A stretch of DNA of 64,000 bases, taken from positions 1-64,000 of the forward strand of contig NC_017278.1 of assembly GCF_000236585.1 (NCBI RefSeq), in the 5' to 3' direction. The DNA comes from Thermus sp. CCB_US3_UF1. Lineage in GTDB: Bacteria; Deinococcota; Deinococci; Deinococcales; Thermaceae. A program made the translations under genes and the position numbers. Under the pieces are notes generated by a model. The model was given only the letters and a program-made list of their open reading frames with translations, did no database searches and had not been told where the DNA came from. Each line of letters opens with the position of its first letter. The first letter of the stretch is position 1. Below, piece by piece: positions 47,308-58,371 of this stretch.

Positions 47308-48576
47308 ATGCTCCGGCTGGATACCCGCTTCCTCCCGGACTTTCCCCAGGCCCTAAAGGCCCACGAGGGGATCCTCCTCGCCGCCCGGGAGGCCCTCCTC
47401 TCCCGCCGAAAGGACCCCGGCGCCATGCTGGGTTGGCTGGACCTTCCCGAGGACACGGAAACCCTGAGGCGGATCCGCCGCTTCCGTGAGGAAAACCCCT
47501 GGGTGGAGGACTACGTCCTCCTGGGCATCGGGGGGAGTGCCCTGGGGCCCAAGGCCCTGGAGGCCGCCTTCAACGGGGGAAGGGTGCGCTTCCACTACGT
47601 GGACCACGTGGAGCCCGAGCCCGTCCTCAGGCTCCTCCGCACCCTAGACCCCAGGAAGACCCTGGTGAACGCAATTTCCAAATCGGGGGCTACCGCGGAA
47701 ACCCTGGCCGCCCTCCTGGTCTTCTTGAACTGGCTGAAGGGGCACCTGGGGGAGGGCTGGCGGCGGCACCTGGTCCTCACCACCGACCCCAAGCGGGGCG
47801 CGTTGCGGGCCCTGGCCGAGCGGGAGGGCCTGGCCGCCTTCCCCATCCCCGAGGGCGTGGGGGGAAGGTTCTCCGTCCTCTCCCCGGTGGGCCTCCTGCC
47901 CCTGGCCTTCGCGGACGCCGACCTGGACGCCCTCCTCATGGGGGCCCGGCAGGCCAACGCCAACGCCCTGGCTCCCCTAGGGGAAAGCCTCCCCCTCCAG
48001 ACCGCCCTCCTCCACCACCTCCACCGCCACCTGCCCATTGCCGTCTTCATGGTCTACTCCGAAAGGCTAAAGCACCTCCCTGCCTGGTTTGTCCAGCTCC
48101 ACGACGAGTCCCTGGGCAAGCGCGACCGGGAAGGGCGGCCCGTGGGGACCACCGCCGTACCCGCCCTGGGACCCCAGGACCAGCACGCCCAGGTGCAGCT
48201 TTTCCGCGAAGGCCCCCTGGACAAGCTCCTCACCCTGGTGGTGCCCGAAAGGCCCACGGAAGACCTCCCCCTTCCCCCAGCGGAGGGCCTGGAGGGGGAA
48301 GCGGGCTACCTCTTTGGCAAGGGGCTTTTCACCCTCCTTTCCGCCGAGGCCGAGGCCACCTACCGTGCCCTGGCCGAGGCCGGGCAGAAGGTGTACACCC
48401 TTTACCTCCCCGAGGTTTCCCCCTACGCCGTGGGCTGGCTCCTGCAGCACCTCATGTGGCAGACCGCCCTTCTGGGGGAGCTTTGGGGGGTGAACGCCTT
48501 TGACCAGCCCGGGGTGGAGCTGGGCAAGCGCCTCACCTTTGCCCTCCTGGGCCGGCCAGGATACGGGGAAGGGTAG
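47308..48576 (+). CDS. pgi: Glucose-6-phosphate isomerase
   Basis: PGI interconverts glucose 6-phosphate and fructose 6-phosphate. The 422-aa protein is of the shorter bacterial type. Seen: LLGIGGSALGPKALEAAF, VNAISKSGATAETLA (sugar-phosphate binding) and the C-terminal NAFDQPGVELGKRL with the catalytic lysine. The start has no Shine-Dalgarno; TAACAT at 47296 suggests a leaderless message. pckA follows 53 bp downstream. Confidence 0.95.
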   Translation: MLRLDTRFLPDFPQALKAHEGILLAAREALLSRRKDPGAMLGWLDLPEDTETLRRIRRFREENPWVEDYVLLGIGGSALGPKALEAAFNGGRVRFHYVDHVEPEPVLRLLRTLDPRKTLVNAISKSGATAETLAALLVFLNWLKGHLGEGWRRHLVLTTDPKRGALRALAEREGLAAFPIPEGVGGRFSVLSPVGLLPLAFADADLDALLMGARQANANALAPLGESLPLQTALLHHLHRHLPIAVFMVYSERLKHLPAWFVQLHDESLGKRDREGRPVGTTAVPALGPQDQHAQVQLFREGPLDKLLTLVVPERPTEDLPLPPAEGLEGEAGYLFGKGLFTLLSAEAEATYRALAEAGQKVYTLYLPEVSPYAVGWLLQHLMWQTALLGELWGVNAFDQPGVELGKRLTFALLGRPGYGEG

Positions 48577-48629
48577 GGGGTGGAAGCGTGGAAATCCCCT
48601 TGTGATACCCTGGACGAGAGGAGGCCCGT

Positions 48630-50219
48630 ATGGACCGCCTGAGCTATCTCGGCCTACACCCCCAGAAGCAGGTGTTTTGGAACACCGTCTCCCCCGTCTT
48701 GGTGGAGCATACCCTGGCCCGGGGCGAGGGTTTTCTGGCCCATAAGGGGCCCTTGGTGGTGGACACCACCCCCTACACGGGCAGAAGCCCCAAGGACAAG
48801 TTCGTGGTGCGGGAGCCCGAGGTGGAGGGGGAGATCTGGTGGGGGGAGGTGAACCAGCCCTTTGCCCCCGAGGCCTTCCAGGCCCTCTACGGGCGGGTGG
48901 TGGCCTACCTGGCGGAGCGCGACCTCTACGTGCAAGACCTCTACGCCGGGGCAGACAAGCGCTACCGCCTGGGGGTGCGGGTGGTGACGGAAAGCCCCTG
49001 GCACGCCCTCTTTGCCCGCAACATGTTCATCCTGCCCCGCCGCTTTCCTGAGGACGACGAGGCGGAGCGCTTCACCCCGGGCTTCACCGTGGTCCACGCC
49101 CCCTACTTCCTGGCCGACCCGGAGCGGGACGGCACCCGCAGCGAGGCCTTTGTGGGCATCAGCTTTGCCCGTAGGCTGGTCCTCATCGTGGGCACCAAGT
49201 ACGCGGGGGAGATCAAGAAGAGCATCTTCACCGTGATGAACTACCTGATGCCCAAGCGGGGGGTCTTCCCCATGCACGCCTCGGCCAACGTGGGGCAGGA
49301 CGGGGATGTGGCCCTTTTCTTCGGCCTCTCGGGCACGGGGAAGACCACCCTCTCCACCGACCCCTTGCGCCCCCTGATCGGCGACGACGAGCACGGCTGG
49401 AGCGAGGAGGGGGTGTTCAACTTTGAGGGCGGGTGCTACGCCAAGGTCATCCGCCTCTCCGAGGAGCACGAGCCCCTCATCTACCGGGCCTCCAACCAGT
49501 TTGAGGCCATCCTGGAGAACGTGGTGGTCAACCCGGAAAGCCGCCGGGTGGAGTGGGACGACGACAGCAAGACCGAGAACACCCGGGCCTCCTACCCCAT
49601 CGCCCACCTGGACAACGTGGTGGAGTCGGGGATGGCTGGCCATCCCAGGGCCATCTTCTTCCTTTCCGCCGATGCCTACGGGGTTCTGCCCCCCATCGCC
49701 CGCCTCTCCCCCGAGCAGGCCATGTACTACTTCCTCTCCGGCTACACCGCCCGGGTGGCGGGGACGGAGCGGGGGGTTACCGAGCCCAAGGCCACCTTCT
49801 CCGCCTGCTTTGGGGCGCCCTTCTTGCCCATGCACCCCGGGGTGTATGCCCGCATGCTGGGGGAGAAGATCGCCCGCCATGCCCCCCGGGTTTACCTGGT
49901 GAACACGGGCTGGACCGGGGGACCCTATGGGGTGGGCCGGCGCTTCCCCTTGCCCCTGACCCGGACCCTCCTCCAGGCAGCCCTTTCCGGGGCCCTCGAG
50001 GGCGTTCCCTACCGCCAGGACCCCGTCTTCGGCTTTGAGGTGCCCCTGGAGGTTCCAGGCGTGCCCAAGGAGCTCCTGGACCCCCGGGGAACCTGGGCCG
50101 ACCCCGAGGCCTACGACCGCCAGGCCCGCAAGCTTGCCCACCTCTTCCAGGAAAACTTCCAGAAGTATGCCGACGGGGTAGGGGAGGCGGTGCGCCTGGC
50201 CGGGCCCCGGGCGGATTAG
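48630..50219 (+). CDS. pckA: Phosphoenolpyruvate carboxykinase (ATP)
   Basis: PEPCK makes phosphoenolpyruvate from oxaloacetate for gluconeogenesis. The 529-aa protein has the P-loop [12 protein letters not shown], the metal-binding [20 protein letters not shown], and the substrate segment [17 protein letters not shown] precedes the ATG by a normal distance. A hairpin at 50227 follows. pgi upstream and eno and pyk elsewhere in the window complete a sugar-carbon theme. Confidence 0.97.
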   Translation: MDRLSYLGLHPQKQVFWNTVSPVLVEHTLARGEGFLAHKGPLVVDTTPYTGRSPKDKFVVREPEVEGEIWWGEVNQPFAPEAFQALYGRVVAYLAERDLYVQDLYAGADKRYRLGVRVVTESPWHALFARNMFILPRRFPEDDEAERFTPGFTVVHAPYFLADPERDGTRSEAFVGISFARRLVLIVGTKYAGEIKKSIFTVMNYLMPKRGVFPMHASANVGQDGDVALFFGLSGTGKTTLSTDPLRPLIGDDEHGWSEEGVFNFEGGCYAKVIRLSEEHEPLIYRASNQFEAILENVVVNPESRRVEWDDDSKTENTRASYPIAHLDNVVESGMAGHPRAIFFLSADAYGVLPPIARLSPEQAMYYFLSGYTARVAGTERGVTEPKATFSACFGAPFLPMHPGVYARMLGEKIARHAPRVYLVNTGWTGGPYGVGRRFPLPLTRTLLQAALSGALEGVPYRQDPVFGFEVPLEVPGVPKELLDPRGTWADPEAYDRQARKLAHLFQENFQKYADGVGEAVRLAGPRAD

Positions 50220-50226
50220 GCCCTTC

Positions 50227-50253
50227 GGGGGCTGGGCCTGTAGCCCAGCCCCC
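50227..50253 (+). terminator. Hairpin terminator after pckA
   Basis: GGGGGCTGGGC and GCCCAGCCCCC form an 11-bp stem around CTGTA. The following TTGCC is a poor T-tract, so termination may be partial. Confidence 0.6.
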
Positions 50254-50380
50254 TTGCCAAGTAGGGTGTGGGGGTATTAGGCTCCTACCTGGCGAAGATG
50301 GCAGGGACAAATGTACTTCACCTCCGGACGAAGCCTTCTGGCAGAATGGTAAGCGCTACCGTCTGGGGGACGGGTTTCCT
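50254..50380. other. Leader region upstream of the oxidase operon
   Basis: About 125 bp without a convincing gene. It contains a near-palindrome around AGCGCT (50348-50360; GGTA and TACC arms) and a G-rich ribosome site (GGGGGACGGG) before the ATG at 50381. A 28-codon frame from 50298 ends on that ATG; its coding status is doubtful. I recognise no riboswitch. Confidence 0.4.
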
Positions 50381-52207
50381 ATGAGCCAAGCCTGGTTTAG
50401 CCGCTACGCCTGGGGAGTCTTGGGGTGGAACGTCCTGGTGGCCCTCTGGGGCGCGTACGTGCGGGCCACGGGTTCGGGGGCGGGGTGTGGTTCCCACTGG
50501 CCCACCTGCAACGGGGAGATCATCCCCCGGAGTCCCCAGGTGGAAACCCTCATTGAGTTCACCCACCGGGCCACCTCCGGCCTGGCCTTCCTCTCCGTCC
50601 TCGGGCTTTTCCTCCTGGCCCTGCGCCTTTACCCCAAGGGGCACCCCGTGCGCCTGGGAGCGGGGCTCGCCTTCCTCTTCATGGTCACGGAGAGCCTGGT
50701 GGGGGCCTCCTTGGTCCTCTTCGGTTGGGTGGCCGACAACGTGACCCCGGAGCGGGCCGTGGTGCAGATGGTGCACCTGGCCAACACCTACTTCCTCCTG
50801 GCGGCCCTGGCCCTGGCCGCCTGGTGGGCTTCCGGGGGAGCCCCCTTGCGCCTACGGGGCCAGGGGGCGGTGGCCTGGGCCCTCCTTCTGGGCTTCCTGG
50901 CCCTCCTTTTCCTGGGCATGAGCGGGGCGGTCACCGCCCTGGGGGACCTCCTCTTCCCCGTTCGGAATACCCTCGAGGCCCTGGAGCGCTCCCTGACCCC
51001 GGGGGAGCACTTCCTGGTGCGCCTCCGGGTCCTCCACCCCCTCATCGCGGTGAGCGTGGGGCTTTACGTGGTCTTCGCCGGCTTTTTGGTGGCCCACCTG
51101 CGTCCTTCTCCCCATACCCGTAGCCTGGCCCAAGGCCTGGCCTACCTGTATGGGATCCAGCTTCTTGCCGGCCTGGTGAACGTGTGGCTCAAGGCCCCGG
51201 TCTGGATGCAGCTTCTGCACCTCCTCTTGGCCTACGCCGTCTGGCTCCTTTTCCTCCTGCTGGCGGCGGCGGCCCTGGCCCGGGGGGCCAGGCGGGTAGA
51301 GCTGGGGGAGGGGAGCGCCGAGGCAGGCCGGCTCCACCAGGGCACGGGCGGGGCCACCTGGAAGGACTACCTGGCCCTTACCAAGCCTCGGGTCATCAGC
51401 CTTCTCCTCCTCACCACCCTCTTGGCCATGTTCATCGCCGCCCAGGGCTGGCCGGGCACGGGGTTGTTCTTGGCCGTGGCCCTGGGAGGGTACATGATGG
51501 CGGGCGCGGCCAACGCCATCAACATGGTGGTGGATCGGGACATAGACGCCCGCATGCGCCGCACGGCCCAGCGCCCCACGGTCACCCAGAGGATATCCAG
51601 CCGGGACGCCTTGCGCTTTGCCTTCGCCCTGGCCTTTGGGGCCTTCCTCCTCCTCTGGTGGGGCGCCAACCTCCTCGCCGCCACCCTGGCCCTCATGGGC
51701 CTCATCTGGTACGTCCTGGTCTACACCCTTTACCTGAAACGGCGCACCTGGCAGAACATCGTCATCGGCGGGGCCGCGGGGGCCTTCCCCCCCTTGGTGG
51801 GCTGGGCGGCGGTGACCGGGGAGCTCAGCCTCTTCGCCTGGTACCTCTTTGCCCTCATCTTCTTCTGGACCCCGGTGCACTTCTGGGCCCTGGCCCTGAT
51901 GATCCAGGACGATTACAAGGCCGTGGGGGTGCCCATGCTGCCCGTGGTCCTGGGGGAGCGGGTGACGGTGGTGCAGATCGCCCTCTACGCGGTGCTCACC
52001 GCCATGATCTCCCTCATGCCCTTGCTGCTGGGTGAGCTAGGCCTCCTTTACCTCTTCTTCAGCCTGGCCCTCAATGCCCTGCTTCTGGTCAAGAGCCTTG
52101 CCCTCTACCGCCAGCCCGAACGGAGAACGGCGGTTTCGCTGTACAAGTACTCCATGCTCTACCTGGCCCTCTTGTTCGTGGCCATGGCGGTGGACCGGGT
52201 GCTTTAG
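50381..52207 (+). CDS. Heme A synthase-heme O synthase fusion (CtaA-CtaB)
   Basis: A 608-aa membrane protein joining two steps of heme A synthesis. Residues about 1-300 are CtaA/COX15-like with eight helices, a loop Cys pair (CGSHWPTC) and histidines in EFTHRATSG and VQMVHLAN. From about 325 it is CtaB/COX10, a UbiA prenyltransferase that farnesylates haem b, with [12 protein letters not shown] as the polyprenyl-diphosphate motif. It is 11 bp upstream of the oxidase subunit II gene and supplies haem for that oxidase. Confidence 0.93.
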   Translation: MSQAWFSRYAWGVLGWNVLVALWGAYVRATGSGAGCGSHWPTCNGEIIPRSPQVETLIEFTHRATSGLAFLSVLGLFLLALRLYPKGHPVRLGAGLAFLFMVTESLVGASLVLFGWVADNVTPERAVVQMVHLANTYFLLAALALAAWWASGGAPLRLRGQGAVAWALLLGFLALLFLGMSGAVTALGDLLFPVRNTLEALERSLTPGEHFLVRLRVLHPLIAVSVGLYVVFAGFLVAHLRPSPHTRSLAQGLAYLYGIQLLAGLVNVWLKAPVWMQLLHLLLAYAVWLLFLLLAAAALARGARRVELGEGSAEAGRLHQGTGGATWKDYLALTKPRVISLLLLTTLLAMFIAAQGWPGTGLFLAVALGGYMMAGAANAINMVVDRDIDARMRRTAQRPTVTQRISSRDALRFAFALAFGAFLLLWWGANLLAATLALMGLIWYVLVYTLYLKRRTWQNIVIGGAAGAFPPLVGWAAVTGELSLFAWYLFALIFFWTPVHFWALALMIQDDYKAVGVPMLPVVLGERVTVVQIALYAVLTAMISLMPLLLGELGLLYLFFSLALNALLLVKSLALYRQPERRTAVSLYKYSMLYLALLFVAMAVDRVL

Positions 52208-52218
52208 GGAGGGAGTGG

Positions 52219-53232
52219 ATGAAACGAGGCGTAGCGGCACTAAGTCTCATAGGTCTGGCCCTGGCCCAGGAGGCCCACCGGGTGGCCATCACCCACCCCT
52301 TTTCTCCCGTCAACCGGGAGACCAACTTCCTCCTGGTCTGGGTCTTGCTCTTTTCCGTGCTGATTTTCGGCGTGGTGGCGGGGGCCTTGGCCTACATCGC
52401 CTGGAAGTTCCGAGCCCGGCCCGGCCAAGAAGGCGAACCGCCCCAGATCCACGGCAACGACCGCCTCGAGGTGGTCTGGACCGTGATCCCCATCGTCATC
52501 ATCTTCATCCTCTTCGGCCTGACCGCCCGCAGCCTGATCCTGGTCAACAAGCCCACCCCCGGGGCCATGAAGGTGGAGGTTACCGGCTACCAGTTCTGGT
52601 GGGATTTCCACTACCCGGAAGCGGGTTTCCGCAACTCCAACGAGCTCATCCTCCCCGCGGGGGTTCCCGTGGAGCTGGAGGTTACCTCTAAGGACGTGAT
52701 CCACTCCTTCTGGGTGCCGGGCCTGGTGGGCAAGCAGGACGCCATTCCGGGACAAAAGACCCGGATACGTTTTGTAGCCGAGAAGCCCGGGAACTACTAC
52801 GGCTTCTGCGCCGAGCTTTGCGGCCCCAGCCATGCCCGCATGCTCTTCCGGGTTCTGGTGGTCCCCCAGGAGGCCTTTGACCGTTTCGTCCAGGCGGCCA
52901 AGGCCTACACCCCCCCGGTGGCCGACGCCCGGGGGCAGGAAGTTTTCCAGCAAAACTGCGCCGCCTGCCACGGGGTGCAGGGCAAGATGCCCCCGGCAGT
53001 CATCGGGCCCGAGCTGGCCTTCACCGGAAACCGGGTGAGCCTGGGGGCGGGGATCGTGGACCACACCCCGGAGAACCTCAAGGCCTGGATCAAGGACCCG
53101 GCCTCCATGAAGCCGGGGGTGAAGATGCCGGGCTTCCCCCAGCTTTCCGAGGGGGACCTGGAGGCGCTGGTGCGTTACCTGGAAGGGCTCAAGGTAGAGG
53201 GCGTGGACTTCAAGGCGCTGCCCAAGTTCTAA
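52219..53232 (+). CDS. caa3 cytochrome oxidase subunit II with fused cytochrome c
   Basis: A 337-aa membrane-anchored subunit. A signal-type N-terminus and two helices (residues about 38-62 and 87-108) precede the cupredoxin domain with the CuA ligands CAELCGPSHARM. The C-terminal cytochrome c domain has the haem motif CAACH and an axial Met in KPGVKMPGF. It receives electrons from cytochrome c552 and passes them to subunit I. GGAGGGAG before the ATG is its ribosome site. Confidence 0.96.
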   Translation: MKRGVAALSLIGLALAQEAHRVAITHPFSPVNRETNFLLVWVLLFSVLIFGVVAGALAYIAWKFRARPGQEGEPPQIHGNDRLEVVWTVIPIVIIFILFGLTARSLILVNKPTPGAMKVEVTGYQFWWDFHYPEAGFRNSNELILPAGVPVELEVTSKDVIHSFWVPGLVGKQDAIPGQKTRIRFVAEKPGNYYGFCAELCGPSHARMLFRVLVVPQEAFDRFVQAAKAYTPPVADARGQEVFQQNCAACHGVQGKMPPAVIGPELAFTGNRVSLGAGIVDHTPENLKAWIKDPASMKPGVKMPGFPQLSEGDLEALVRYLEGLKVEGVDFKALPKF

Positions 53233-53243
53233 GGAGGGAATAG

Positions 53244-55622
<2,379 letters not shown>

Positions 55623-55634
55623 GCCTTCCTTCCT

Positions 55635-55661
55635 GGCCCCCGCCTCGAGGCGGGGGCCTTT
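55635..55661 (+). terminator. Terminator of the caa3 operon
   Basis: GGCCCCCGCC, TCGA loop, GGCGGGGGCC, then TTTGCTATTT: a 10-bp perfect stem. The loop forms part of a CCTCGAGG-type palindrome. Confidence 0.85.
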
Positions 55662-55676
55662 GCTATTTCTAAGGGG

Positions 55677-56378
55677 ATGCGGCTTTTGGCGGTGGACTTT
55701 GACTATTTCTTCCCCCTGCCCCAGGATCCTGGGCACCCCGAGGCGTTCCTCTATGCCTGGGCCCACTTTGAAACCCCCTACTACCGGGAGGCGGCCTGGG
55801 AGGAACGGGCCCTGGCCTTTTTGCTGCGGGGGCTTCCCCTGCCGCAAGCCCAGGGGTGGGAGGGGTTCTGGGAGCGGTTCACCTTTGCCCCGGGGGCCCG
55901 GCTCTACTATGCGGATTCCAACGCCCTTGCCTTCCACCCCCAGGTGAGGGAGGGGGTGGAGGAGGTGGTCCTCTACGACGCCCACCACGATGCCGGCTAC
56001 CGGCCCCTGGGGGAGGAGCCGGCCTGCGATGACTGGATGGTCCACTACGCCCGTCAAGGGGCGCGGCTTCGGGTCTTCTATCCCCCGTGGCGCGACCCTG
56101 CCCTGGAGCCCGAGCCCCAGGTGCCCCTGGCCCGGGAGGTGGACCCGGGGGGAAGGGTGGAAGGCCCCTTCCACCGGGTTTTCCTCTGCCGCAGCGGGGC
56201 CTGGGTTCCCCCTTGGGCTGATGCGGCCTTCTTTGCCTTTTTGGCGGCTGCCTCCCTGCCCAAGGTGCCCCTGGAGCCCGTGGCGCCCCGGGCTTGGGAC
56301 CTCGAGGGCCTGAGGCGGCGGGTGGCGGAGGAGGCCCTAGGCCTTTGGATCATGGACGCCTTGCGCCGATCCCCCTAG
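55677..56378 (+). CDS. Conserved hypothetical protein with DAHHD motif, 233 aa
   Basis: I do not recognise a characterised family. The protein starts MRLLAVDFDYFFPLP, has an acidic and histidine motif VLYDAHHDAGY near residue 100 and DDWMVHYARQG soon after, reminiscent of arginase- or UPF0489-like metal-binding sites. It is soluble and has no signal peptide. A ribosome-like TAAGGGG is adjacent to the ATG. The tRNA promoter overlaps its end. Confidence 0.68.
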   Translation: MRLLAVDFDYFFPLPQDPGHPEAFLYAWAHFETPYYREAAWEERALAFLLRGLPLPQAQGWEGFWERFTFAPGARLYYADSNALAFHPQVREGVEEVVLYDAHHDAGYRPLGEEPACDDWMVHYARQGARLRVFYPPWRDPALEPEPQVPLAREVDPGGRVEGPFHRVFLCRSGAWVPPWADAAFFAFLAAASLPKVPLEPVAPRAWDLEGLRRRVAEEALGLWIMDALRRSP

Positions 56379-56389
56379 GCGGCTATAAT
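56361..56389 (+). promoter_or_regulatory. Promoter of the tRNA cluster
   Basis: TTGCGC (56361-56366), 17 bp, TATAAT (56384-56389). Transcription would begin about 7 nt before tRNA-Lys. Confidence 0.8.
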
Positions 56390-56402
56390 CACAAAGGCTT
56401 TG

Positions 56403-56478
56403 GGGCCGTTAGCTCAGCTGGCAGAGCAACCGACTTTTAATCGGTAGGTCGCAGGTTCGAATCCTGCACGGCCCACCA
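56403..56478 (+). tRNA. tRNA-Lys (TTT)
   Basis: Acceptor stem GGGCCGT/ACGGCCC with encoded CCA, anticodon loop CTTTTAA giving anticodon TTT, and T-loop GGTTCGAATCC. First of three tandem tRNA genes. Confidence 0.97.
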
Positions 56479-56484
56479 AAGCGG

Positions 56485-56559
56485 GGCCCCATCGTCTAGC
56501 GGTCAGGACGCGGCCCTCTCAAGGCCGAAACGGGGGTTCGATTCCCCCTGGGGTCACCA
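56485..56559 (+). tRNA. tRNA-Glu (CTC)
   Basis: Acceptor GGCCCCA/TGGGGTC with encoded CCA, anticodon loop CTCTCAA giving CTC, and T-loop GGTTCGATTCC. It lies 6 bp after tRNA-Lys. Confidence 0.97.
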
Positions 56560-56560
56560 C

Positions 56561-56637
56561 GGGCGGCTAGCTCAGCTGGTCAGAGCGCTCGCCTTACAAG
56601 CGAGAGGTCAGAGGTTCAAATCCTCTGCCGCCCACCA
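56561..56637 (+). tRNA. tRNA-Val (TAC)
   Basis: Acceptor GGGCGGC/GCCGCCC with encoded CCA, anticodon loop CTTACAA giving TAC, and T-loop GGTTCAAATCC. It is the last host-type gene before the low-G+C element and a plausible attachment target, since tyrosine integrases often use tRNA 3' ends. Confidence 0.97.
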
Positions 56638-56653
56638 CGATGCAAAGCCAAAA

Positions 56654-56688
56654 CTCCCCGCCTTGGAAGCAAGGCGGGGAGGGTTTTT
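56654..56688 (+). terminator. Terminator of the tRNA cluster
   Basis: CTCCCCGCCTTG, GAAG loop, CAAGGCGGGGAG, then GGTTTTT: a 12-bp perfect stem with a five-T tail. Confidence 0.92.
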
Positions 56689-56709
56689 ACGGCAGTTTCT
56701 ACGGCAGTT
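56688..56709 (+). repeat. Tandem direct repeat TACGGCAGTT
   Basis: The 10-mer TACGGCAGTT occurs at 56688-56697 and again at 56700-56709 (12-bp period), right at the change from host to element. It could be an integrase arm or attachment-site repeat; that is inference. Confidence 0.6.
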
Positions 56710-56973
56710 GAGGGTGTACGTCCCTGACCTCTCCCTCTCCTCTCCCAGTGGTGCTGAGGTCAGTTGGAGAATCCGCGAAGACAAGCATGAGGCACCTCCT
56801 TGATGGCTAGGGTTGGCCTATATCCGGAAACTAACGGAGACCGTTCAACGCAGTTCACAGACACGGGCAAGGTTTCCAAGGTGCTAAGAGGCGATCGCAT
56901 TCTGTAGCGGTCCAAATTCCACCCCCACCATCCGATTCGGTTCTTTATACCCCATCCTGAGATTGGTGTCGGA
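56710..56973. other. Gene-free stretch at the element's left end
   Basis: About 260 bp of moderate G+C with no convincing reading frame, RNA gene or terminator. A frame at 56963-57151 overlaps the PIN-like gene and is taken as a shadow. The segment may hold attachment-site sequence. Confidence 0.5.
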
Positions 56974-57414
56974 TCAGAGCTTCAAAGGGAAGAGTTGGTA
57001 CCTCCTGCTCCCTCGCTTTTTGGGGTCTACACTGAAGCGGACCACAAAGGGCGCAGAGTTTTGCTTTAGGAAACCAGTGACCTTTCCCTGGGCTTGGGCA
57101 AACTCCTCTGCTAGGAGCAGAAGCCAGCCACGTTCCGGTTGCTTGGGCTGAGTGAAGAGGATAACCCTGGCCCCGAATGAGCGAAGGATAGCCCTTTCCA
57201 CTGGACGGTAGCGGAGTTGGGCATCAAGAGTGAGGATCACCCATCCTTGAGCGCTGACCTGAGGAATCCACTCCTCATCGGGAGTGTCGGGAGAAAAAAG
57301 CTCATCATGGGCCTTGATTTCGAGCCCTAGCTCTCGTAAACGCTGGGGAAATCCCTTGCCTAGGTTGCGGTCGCAGAAGTAGACCGGTTGGCCAAGGGCT
57401 GCTTTGGGGGTCAT
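56974..57414 (-). CDS. PIN-like toxin (DUF5615/VapC45 type)
   Basis: A 146-aa predicted ribonuclease toxin. The pattern of acidic residues is that of PIN-like DUF5615 proteins: VYFCDRNLGKGF (Asp15), PDEEW (residues 45-49) and LTLDAQLRYRP (Asp64). The ATG at 57414 overlaps the antitoxin stop in ATGA, so the pair is coupled with the antitoxin first, the usual order. Codon use is less G+C-rich than in the host genes. Confidence 0.78.
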   Translation of the reverse strand: MTPKAALGQPVYFCDRNLGKGFPQRLRELGLEIKAHDELFSPDTPDEEWIPQVSAQGWVILTLDAQLRYRPVERAILRSFGARVILFTQPKQPERGWLLLLAEEFAQAQGKVTGFLKQNSAPFVVRFSVDPKKRGSRRYQLFPLKL

Positions 57415-58130
57415 GCTGCCCAAGCATCTACCCCCATCCCCTCAAACACCAGCGCTTCTGTCACCTCTTCCTCAGTCAGACCGTAGTCCTTTGCGATTTC
57501 CTCTAAACCCTCTCCGGTGTTGAAGCGCAGGGCGATGACCGAGGTCTTCACCCCACGTACGGTAGGGGCTCCAAAGGCTACCCTTGGGTCCAGGACCACC
57601 CTCTCGCTCCGTAGCTGGGTCCCGACGGCGGGGTGGAAGCGCAGGGGGATGCCCTGTTCGTCCCTGTCCACACGGGAAAGGTAGCTTTCCAACACCTCCT
57701 GCAAAGCCAACTGCCCAGCCCGGGTCAGGGCCAGAAGCTCTTTCCCTTGCCTCAAAAAAACGTCACCCAACCCTGCTTCCAGGTCCAGGAGGAGAGGCCT
57801 AGGTTTCCCCAAGGCTTCCTTAGCGTAGTCAATCATCCTGCGGATACGTTGCATGGGGATCCGGTGGATCTGGCGCAGGGCTGCCAAGACATTGGCCTCC
57901 ACAAGGTTGAAGAAGGAGAGCTGCGACCCGTTGCCGGGTGTCTCTATTAGGGGCAGGGACCTTTCCTGCCCTCCCGCCTTCGGATAGGTCCGGCCCATGA
58001 TCCAGGAGCGTAGGGTAGACTCCGATAGACCCAGGTACCGGGCTGCTTCTCGAAGAGAGTAGAGGGGGCGGTCCCTAGGGTCTGGGGCCAGGAGAGGGGA
58101 GTGGTTTTGGGCGGCCCTACTCGCCTTCAT
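57411..58130 (-). CDS. Antitoxin: HTH plus DUF433 domain
   Basis: A 239-aa protein. Residues about 24-45 (YSLREAARYLGLSESTLRSW) form a MerR-like helix-turn-helix. Residues about 170-232 (VVLDPRVAFGAPTVRG, EGLEEIAKDYGLTEEEV) are DUF433, the VapB45-type antitoxin domain. It precedes and overlaps the PIN-like toxin. It is larger than most DUF433 antitoxins because of the added N-terminal region. TAAACT (58138-58143) ends 7 nt before the ATG. Confidence 0.8.
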   Translation of the reverse strand: MKASRAAQNHSPLLAPDPRDRPLYSLREAARYLGLSESTLRSWIMGRTYPKAGGQERSLPLIETPGNGSQLSFFNLVEANVLAALRQIHRIPMQRIRRMIDYAKEALGKPRPLLLDLEAGLGDVFLRQGKELLALTRAGQLALQEVLESYLSRVDRDEQGIPLRFHPAVGTQLRSERVVLDPRVAFGAPTVRGVKTSVIALRFNTGEGLEEIAKDYGLTEEEVTEALVFEGMGVDAWAA

Positions 58131-58135
58131 GAGGC

Positions 58136-58342
58136 TTAGTTTAACTCAGGAATAGGGTTGCCAAGGTTAGCTTCGCCCAGCACCCTATCATGGAGGATGG
58201 GTTTCAAGCCTCTCTGTGGGACTAGGTGCGCGGGACGATCCAAGAGCTTGGATAGCTCACGTGCTATCCGGGCCAGGGTCAGGAAGCCCACGGTGACCTC
58301 GGGTTCGAACTCTGCCAGGAATAAACCTACAAGGTCAGCCTT
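58136..58342 (-). pseudogene. Remnant of a MNT-type nucleotidyltransferase antitoxin
   Basis: The last 68 codons of an open frame read LVGLFLAEFEPEVTVGFLTL, then ARELSKLLDRPAHLVPQRGL and LKPILHDRVLGEA, as in small MNT-domain nucleotidyltransferases (typically DLLVEFEPG...RPVDLVTPxAL...RVLREA). The N-terminal GSxxRG and catalytic aspartates are missing; further upstream the frame runs into the 254-aa gene. No HEPN partner is present. It appears to be a truncated fragment. Confidence 0.6.
58138..58143 (-). promoter_or_regulatory. Leaderless -10 box of the antitoxin
   Basis: TAAACT on the minus strand, 7 nt before the antitoxin ATG at 58130. It lies in the end of the nucleotidyltransferase remnant. 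Confidence 0.5.
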
Positions 58343-58371
58343 ACAAGGTGGACCTTGAGGGCTGGGAAGTC

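Noticed and set aside
56880-56920. GGCGATCGC in the element's left end as a HIP1-like repeat
   Set aside because: Only this single copy was noticed; no iteration.
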